Under the pieces are notes generated by a model. That model saw nothing but the letters and a program-made list of their open reading frames with translations. It was not told the DNA's origin and ran no database searches. A stretch of 64,000 nt of DNA from CAZSDP01 sp964605665 (GTDB lineage Bacteria > Planctomycetota > UBA8108 > UBA1146). Location: positions 62,001-126,000 of the forward strand of contig CAZSDP010000007.1 of the NCBI GenBank assembly GCA_964605665.1. Reading direction: 5' to 3'. A program made the translations under genes and the position numbers. Below are positions 60,052 to 64,000 of the stretch, in pieces (the first letter of the stretch is position 1; the number at the start of each line of letters is the position of its first letter).

Positions 60052-61242
60052 GTGAGCCGGCCTCAGATGACTGCGACTGATTTCGAGTCTCGACGGAGCG
60101 GCAGGAGAGTGGCCAGGTCGGTCACGACTTCGATCCTTGTCATGGGGTTCTTTTTCTTGGGTCAACCGCCAGCGTCCGATGCCGCGCTGGTTCCAGAGAC
60201 CACCCCCCGTTCAGAGTCTATTTCCGATGAAGATCGACCCGACTCCGGCGTCGACCGGGGAGGTCGTGAAGCTCAGCTTCCCAATCGAGATGTCGTCGAG
60301 TTTATGGCTCAACGATTCGAGCTCGCCAAACTCGCCTACGAGGAGGGGAACTTCAAGAAGGCTTGGCAGCTTTGTGAAGCGATTCTCTATCTTGCTCCAG
60401 AGCTTCCTTTTCGAAAGCAACTACGGAGTCTTCGCCGAGAAGCGCAAGGGCGATTTATCGCTCAAAGCGTCGTGATCGTTTCCTTTCAACCGGATGACGA
60501 CCTGGCTCTTCCGTGCTTGGAGCTTCGTGGCGACGTGACGATCGAAAACTACTCAAACGAGCCAATCGTCATCGGTCGCTTCGAAGAGGATCCCGTTTTT
60601 GGGATGCTCAAGTTCGAGTTACGAACCCTCTCCGGTTACTCGTTCGGGGAGTCGGTTCAGGTGCTGTCCCGCGTGGTTCGGATGCCGGAGGAGATCCTTG
60701 TTGAATCTGGTGGGGTTTATCAGCTCCCATTTTCTCTTCCACTCGAGGAGCTCGCATCAGAAGGTACGCTGCTCCAGCAGTGGAGCCTGACCGGATCTCT
60801 GAGACCGATCTCAGTCAAGCTTGGTAGAGACGTCCTAACGCGGGGCGTGCCTTGGATTCCGAGTCAGGGGGTTCTGGTTCCAGAGGACTTGGCAGAGGTG
60901 CCTTCTGACCCGCTTCAGCACTTGAGGCAGGCTCTGCTCACGGGAGATGGGCGCAGATTCCTCGTCGCCAGCGCTCTTTGGTGGAGTGAAATCGAAGAAG
61001 ATGGCGTGGAACAAACTGCTGAACTGCGTGCGGTGGTCACGGAAGAGCTGTTGAGTTCCCTCGGAGCCAATTCTGGATTGCTCGATCTTGCTTCGATCAG
61101 ACTCTTGGAGAAACTGACCGGCGTATTCCGCGAGCGAACAGCGGAGAGTTGGATCATTTGGAGTCTGACTCGTCCTAAGAAGAAGTCCCTCAATGGGAGA
61201 GGCTCCTCGCCCTTCCAAAAGAAATTGAGAGAGCGCGAGTGA
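60052..61242 (+). CDS. Uncharacterised exported protein with TPR-like segment
   Basis: 396 residues from GTG 60052, which has GGAGATGAG upstream; ATG 60067 is an alternative. A basic N-terminus precedes a hydrophobic segment near residues 25-42 (S-I-L-V-M-G-F-F-F-L-G) ending before A-S-D-A-A, so it is exported or anchored. Residues 85-125 (A-K-L-A-Y-E-E-G-N-F-K-K-A-W-Q-L-C-E-A-I-L) resemble one TPR unit. The middle is beta-rich with no known motif, and the C-terminus is basic. Its stop overlaps tyrS, so the two are cotranslated. No family recognised. Confidence 0.72.
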   Translation: MSRPQMTATDFESRRSGRRVARSVTTSILVMGFFFLGQPPASDAALVPETTPRSESISDEDRPDSGVDRGGREAQLPNRDVVEFMAQRFELAKLAYEEGNFKKAWQLCEAILYLAPELPFRKQLRSLRREAQGRFIAQSVVIVSFQPDDDLALPCLELRGDVTIENYSNEPIVIGRFEEDPVFGMLKFELRTLSGYSFGESVQVLSRVVRMPEEILVESGGVYQLPFSLPLEELASEGTLLQQWSLTGSLRPISVKLGRDVLTRGVPWIPSQGVLVPEDLAEVPSDPLQHLRQALLTGDGRRFLVASALWWSEIEEDGVEQTAELRAVVTEELLSSLGANSGLLDLASIRLLEKLTGVFRERTAESWIIWSLTRPKKKSLNGRGSSPFQKKLRERE

Positions 61243-62450
61243 TGGGAACCTATGACGGCGAGATAGCGGAAGTCGTACGCGGCGCGGTCACCATCGAGAC
61301 CGAAGTGGAGTTGGGACAGCGGTGGGCGAAGTCTCGAGCCTCAGGAACTCCACTTCGAGTGAAGTTGGGAATTGACCCCACGAGCGCAAAGCTCCATCTC
61401 GGATTTACCGTTCAATTGAGAAAGCTACGTCAATTCCAAGACGCAGGCCATACTGCGGTCCTGATCATCGGTGATTACACTGCTTGTGTAGGGGATCCGA
61501 CCGGAAAGAACAGCACTCGGCCGATTCTCTCTCACGACCAAGTCAGAGCGAATGCCGAGTCATACTTGGAGCAGGCGTGGAAGGTCCTCGACCGCGGTCG
61601 CACCGAGGTGGTTTACAACGGTGATTGGTTCTCAAAACTGAATTTCTTAGAGGTGATCTCCCTCTGTGCTCGGACAACGGTTGCGAGACAATTGGAGCGA
61701 GATGACTTTTCGAAACGATATCAGTCGGGGACAGCGATTTCTCTGCATGAGTTCATTTACCCATTGATGCAGGCATATGATTCGGTCGTTGTCAAAGCAG
61801 ATGTAGAGGTGGGAGGTACCGATCAGACCTTCAATCTTCTTCTCGGTCGTGATCTCCAGCGCCAGGAGGGACTTGAGCCGCAGATTTGTCTGACGATGCC
61901 TTTGCTCGTCGGGACTGACGGCGTCCAGAAGATGTCGAAGAGCTATCAAAATGACATCGGCATCAATGAAGATCCGAAAGACATCTACGGAAAAGTGATG
62001 TCGATACCGGACGCAGCAATGCGGGACTACTACACCCTGACCACTGACTGCTCGATTTCACAAATCGAGGAAGCACTGGCGCTCGGTCCGCGCGAGGCCA
62101 AAGCAGCTCTAGCTCGAAGAATCACCGGTATGTACCACGGCGAGAAAGGTGCAGAAGAGGGTGAGGCGCATTTCGAGAGAGTCTTCCGGAATCGGGAGGA
62201 ACCTGAGGATATCGATGAAGTGCTGATTCCGTCCTCTGACCTCGAAGATGGATCTCTTTGGATCGTCGATTTGGTGGTACGAGCCGGACTCGCTCAGAAG
62301 AACAACGAGGCTCGGAGAAAAGTCGAAGGCGGAGGGGTCAAAGTCGAGGGAAAAAAGATCGAAGACCCAAAAGCCCAGGTGGAAATTTACGATGGTCAAG
62401 TTCTCCGAGTCGGCAAAAAGGGCTTTCGACGAGTACGAGTTGTTGAGTGA
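61242..62450 (+). CDS. tyrS: Tyrosyl-tRNA synthetase
   Basis: About 402 residues, class I synthetase for tRNA-Tyr. The HIGH-type motif is K-L-H-L-G-F near residue 50 after G-I-D-P-T-S, V-G-G-T-D-Q near 190 recognises tyrosine, and K-M-S-K-S near 230 is intact. An S4 RNA-binding domain (K-N-N-E-A-R-R-K-V-E-G-G-G-V) ends the protein, as in the TyrRS type with V-G-D-P-T-G-K. ATG 61242 is preferred; GTG 61239 is immediately before it. The start overlaps the preceding stop. Confidence 0.96.
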   Translation: MGTYDGEIAEVVRGAVTIETEVELGQRWAKSRASGTPLRVKLGIDPTSAKLHLGFTVQLRKLRQFQDAGHTAVLIIGDYTACVGDPTGKNSTRPILSHDQVRANAESYLEQAWKVLDRGRTEVVYNGDWFSKLNFLEVISLCARTTVARQLERDDFSKRYQSGTAISLHEFIYPLMQAYDSVVVKADVEVGGTDQTFNLLLGRDLQRQEGLEPQICLTMPLLVGTDGVQKMSKSYQNDIGINEDPKDIYGKVMSIPDAAMRDYYTLTTDCSISQIEEALALGPREAKAALARRITGMYHGEKGAEEGEAHFERVFRNREEPEDIDEVLIPSSDLEDGSLWIVDLVVRAGLAQKNNEARRKVEGGGVKVEGKKIEDPKAQVEIYDGQVLRVGKKGFRRVRVVE

Positions 62451-62526
62451 GAACCGCTTGTAGCACTTCTGAGAAATAGAACGTGGATTCTCGAACCTTC
62501 ATGATTTCACTCGACAGGATCCTGCG

Positions 62527-63138
62527 ATGAGCAATTTCAAGAGCTTCTCCTCTCCGACCCCGATCGCGGTCCTTCTTTCCGGTGGGGGGCGAACTCTCGA
62601 AAACCTCGCGCAATACTTCAAAACCAATCCGGGACTCGCGGCGATTAAATTGGTGATCTCCGATCGATCGAGCGCGGGAGGATTGGCTCGTGCGGAGAGA
62701 TGGGGGATCCCCCATCGCCGACTCCCCTGCCGTTCTCCTGAAGAGAGTGAGCGGATCTTCGAGGCGATTGAAGAGTGTGGGGCGGAACTGGTGATCTTGG
62801 GCGGTTTCTTACGTCTCCTTCATGTTCCCGAACGATGGTTGGGACGTGTTCTGAACATCCATCCCTCTCTGATCCCGAATCACTGCGGTGCGGGTTACTA
62901 CGGAGATCGGGTTCACGCTTCGGTACTCGAGTCAGGAGACGGAGAGACAGGTTGCACCGTGCACTTCGTCGATAACATCTACGACCATGGCCCCGTGATC
63001 TGCCAAGGTGTCGTACCGGTAGAGTCTGGAGATACGGTCGAATCTCTCGCTGCTCGAGTCTTCGAAGAAGAGTGCCGCGTGTATCCCCGAGCGATTTCGG
63101 CGGTGATTCAGGGAGAGGCACAGTTCCAGCAGGCTTGA
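62527..63138 (+). CDS. purN: Phosphoribosylglycinamide formyltransferase (PurN-like)
   Basis: 203 residues of the formyltransferase family, step 3 of purine synthesis using 10-formyltetrahydrofolate. The catalytic triad is present: Asn and His in L-N-I-H-P-S-L-I-P near residues 115-123 and Asp in D-N-I-Y-D-H-G-P-V-I near 148-157. The N-terminal phosphate loop reads L-S-G-G-G-R-T-L-E-N-L instead of the usual S-G-x-G-S-N, so substrate binding may differ and a PurN paralogue is possible. It lies 76 bp after tyrS. A bidirectional hairpin terminator follows. Confidence 0.85.
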   Translation: MSNFKSFSSPTPIAVLLSGGGRTLENLAQYFKTNPGLAAIKLVISDRSSAGGLARAERWGIPHRRLPCRSPEESERIFEAIEECGAELVILGGFLRLLHVPERWLGRVLNIHPSLIPNHCGAGYYGDRVHASVLESGDGETGCTVHFVDNIYDHGPVICQGVVPVESGDTVESLAARVFEEECRVYPRAISAVIQGEAQFQQA

Positions 63139-63227
63139 TCTCACCGATCGATCTGCGCAGCGGCGTCTACTCAAGAGAGTCAAATCGCGCCCCCCAGCTT
63201 CGATGGAGTGACTCTAGCGATGAAAGA

Positions 63228-63265
63228 AGCGCGGCGAAGCCCAATCCTGAGCTTCGCCGCGCTTT
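63228..63265. terminator. Bidirectional hairpin terminator between purN and clpP
   Basis: AAGCGCGGCGAAGC (63228-63241) pairs perfectly over 14 bp with GCTTCGCCGCGCTT (63252-63265), with a 10-base loop. On the + strand TGAATTTTG follows; on the - strand the flank is CTTTCAT. It sits between two convergent genes and can serve both. Confidence 0.8.
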
Positions 63266-63285
63266 GAATTTTGCTCACTCGTTGT

Positions 63286-63891
63286 TTATAGATCGTTGAG
63301 GCTGGTCAGGACTTTTCCGATGAGGCCATAGTTGAGCGCTTCCTCGGGGCTGAACCAGCAATCACCCTTGGTATCTTCCTCGACCTGCTCTGGGGTGCGA
63401 TCGCACTCTTCTCCGATCAGCACGTTCATTCGATGTCGGAGCTTCTTGATTTCTAGCGCGGTCGTTTGAATGTCGGTCGCCTTACCTCGGACACCACTCG
63501 AGGGTTGGTGGATCATGATCCGGCTATTCGGGAGTGAGAAGCGCAACTCCTGCGGGCTGGAGAGCAAGATCACCGTGCCGGCGCTTGCATTGAGGCCATT
63601 GGTGATACACATGACAGGGCTTCGCACGAAGCGAATTGCATCGTGAATTGCGAAACCGTCATCTGCGGAACCACCGGGGGTGTTGATGAAGAGTCGAATT
63701 GGATCATCCGATTGTGCATCGAGCCAGAGTAGCGACGGGACAATGCGACGGGTGAGCTTTGGGCTCACTTCTTCGGAGATGAAGAGGGTGCGGTGTTTTT
63801 CGAGCATTTCCTTTGCGACTCGAGGGGCACCGCCTCCTTTTTCCTTCGCATCATCGTCTTTTTCGCGCGCCAGATCGTAAAAGTCTGTCAT
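63286..63891 (-). CDS. clpP: ATP-dependent Clp protease proteolytic subunit
   Basis: 201 residues from ATG 63891, preceded by AAGGAAA. ClpP forms a barrel protease fed by Clp ATPases. The triad is visible: Ser in N-G-L-N-A-S-A-G-T near residue 102 (the usual form is G-x-A-A-S-M-G), His in R-I-M-I-H-Q-P near 126, and Asp in D-T-K-G-D-C-W-F-S near 178. The first 35 residues are charged and longer than usual. The G-L-N-A-S-A-G variant suggests a divergent ClpP paralogue. No clpX or tig gene is in the 109 bases that remain upstream. Confidence 0.9.
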   Translation of the reverse strand: MTDFYDLAREKDDDAKEKGGGAPRVAKEMLEKHRTLFISEEVSPKLTRRIVPSLLWLDAQSDDPIRLFINTPGGSADDGFAIHDAIRFVRSPVMCITNGLNASAGTVILLSSPQELRFSLPNSRIMIHQPSSGVRGKATDIQTTALEIKKLRHRMNVLIGEECDRTPEQVEEDTKGDCWFSPEEALNYGLIGKVLTSLNDL

Positions 63892-64000
63892 TCGATTTCC
63901 TTTTCCTTCGGCCCGATTTATGGGACCGATCGTAATCAACGGTCGGCTTCGAGCAATCGGATCACCATCTTCGTCAACTTCGGCTCAGCGGTAGCTGCAA
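63892..64000. other. Window edge upstream of clpP
   Basis: About 110 bp with no complete feature. It should contain the clpP promoter or the end of an upstream gene that lies outside the window. Confidence 0.3.

Noticed and set aside
1..64000. tRNA, rRNA, transposase, integrase, toxin-antitoxin and phage genes
   Set aside because: I looked for T-loop-like sequences and typical mobile-element proteins and saw none; a covariance-model scan would be decisive for tRNAs.

Overview
The window reads as one continuous stretch of bacterial chromosome, coding-dense and moderately GC-rich by eye (not computed). It shows no insertion sequence, prophage, CRISPR array, tRNA or rRNA that I could find. The organism is Gram-negative with LPS: there are an LpxL-type acyltransferase, a DUF374 acyltransferase, LpxK, HldE, two GT9 heptosyltransferases and Lnt. 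It also has sigma-54, twin type IV pilus retraction-type ATPases, a Mrp/NBP35 Fe-S carrier and a myo-inositol-phosphate synthase. The mix of FHA protein, deoxyhypusine-synthase-like gene beside hldE, Gld-like ABC operon with DUF4340 and many TTG/GTG starts suggests a non-proteobacterial lineage such as Planctomycetota or a relative. That placement is an inference and is weak. A run of exactly 100 N inside the ribosomal protein S1 gene shows this is a scaffolded draft assembly.

Layout. 0-6.3 kb: FHA protein, DUF72 protein, pyruvate kinase, the threonine-to-glycine pair tdh-kbl, and a CBS/ACT-like regulator. 6.6-10.7 kb: a tightly coupled run of hisS, an alpha/beta hydrolase, a lone dehydrogenase E1 alpha and a small envelope protein. 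10.7-12.3 kb: Fe-S genes iscA-like and nifS/iscS-like on the minus strand. 12.5-27 kb: envelope genes (lpxL-like, secreted protein, DUF374, waaC-like; then lpxK, DHS-like, hldE; then two PilT-like ATPases and waaF-like), interrupted by a degenerate FGGY kinase / ADP-ribosylglycohydrolase pair. 27-35 kb: mrp, a secreted protein, a one-cysteine thioredoxin fold, ino1, rpsU, lnt and a VWA protein. 35.4-42.2 kb: rpoN with a clear sigma-70 promoter, then a four-gene Gld-like ABC operon. 42.3-49.7 kb: a glycosyltransferase, two envelope proteins, a long hairpin-rich non-coding region, a coiled-coil protein, a ThiF/MoeB-type E1 and a second coiled-coil protein. 49.9-57.5 kb: plsY-gpsA, a reduced PII-like protein, glnA, larE, a membrane glycosyltransferase, cmk and plsC. 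57.7-64 kb: rpsA, a TPR-like envelope protein, tyrS, purN and clpP.

How the genes fit together. Phospholipid synthesis (plsY, gpsA, plsC), lipid A and core heptose synthesis (lpxK, hldE, waaC/waaF-like, two late acyltransferases) and lipoprotein maturation (lnt) give a strong envelope theme. Nitrogen assimilation is represented by the PII-like protein and glnA, with rpoN elsewhere in the window. Most operon joins are ATGA, GTGA or TTGA overlaps. I found no obvious defence or secondary-metabolite system. The best leads are the DHS-like gene inside the LPS operon, the pair of apparently active-site-altered enzymes at 16.9-19.0 kb, the non-canonical PII before glnA, and the unexplained structured non-coding region at 46.06-46.34 kb.
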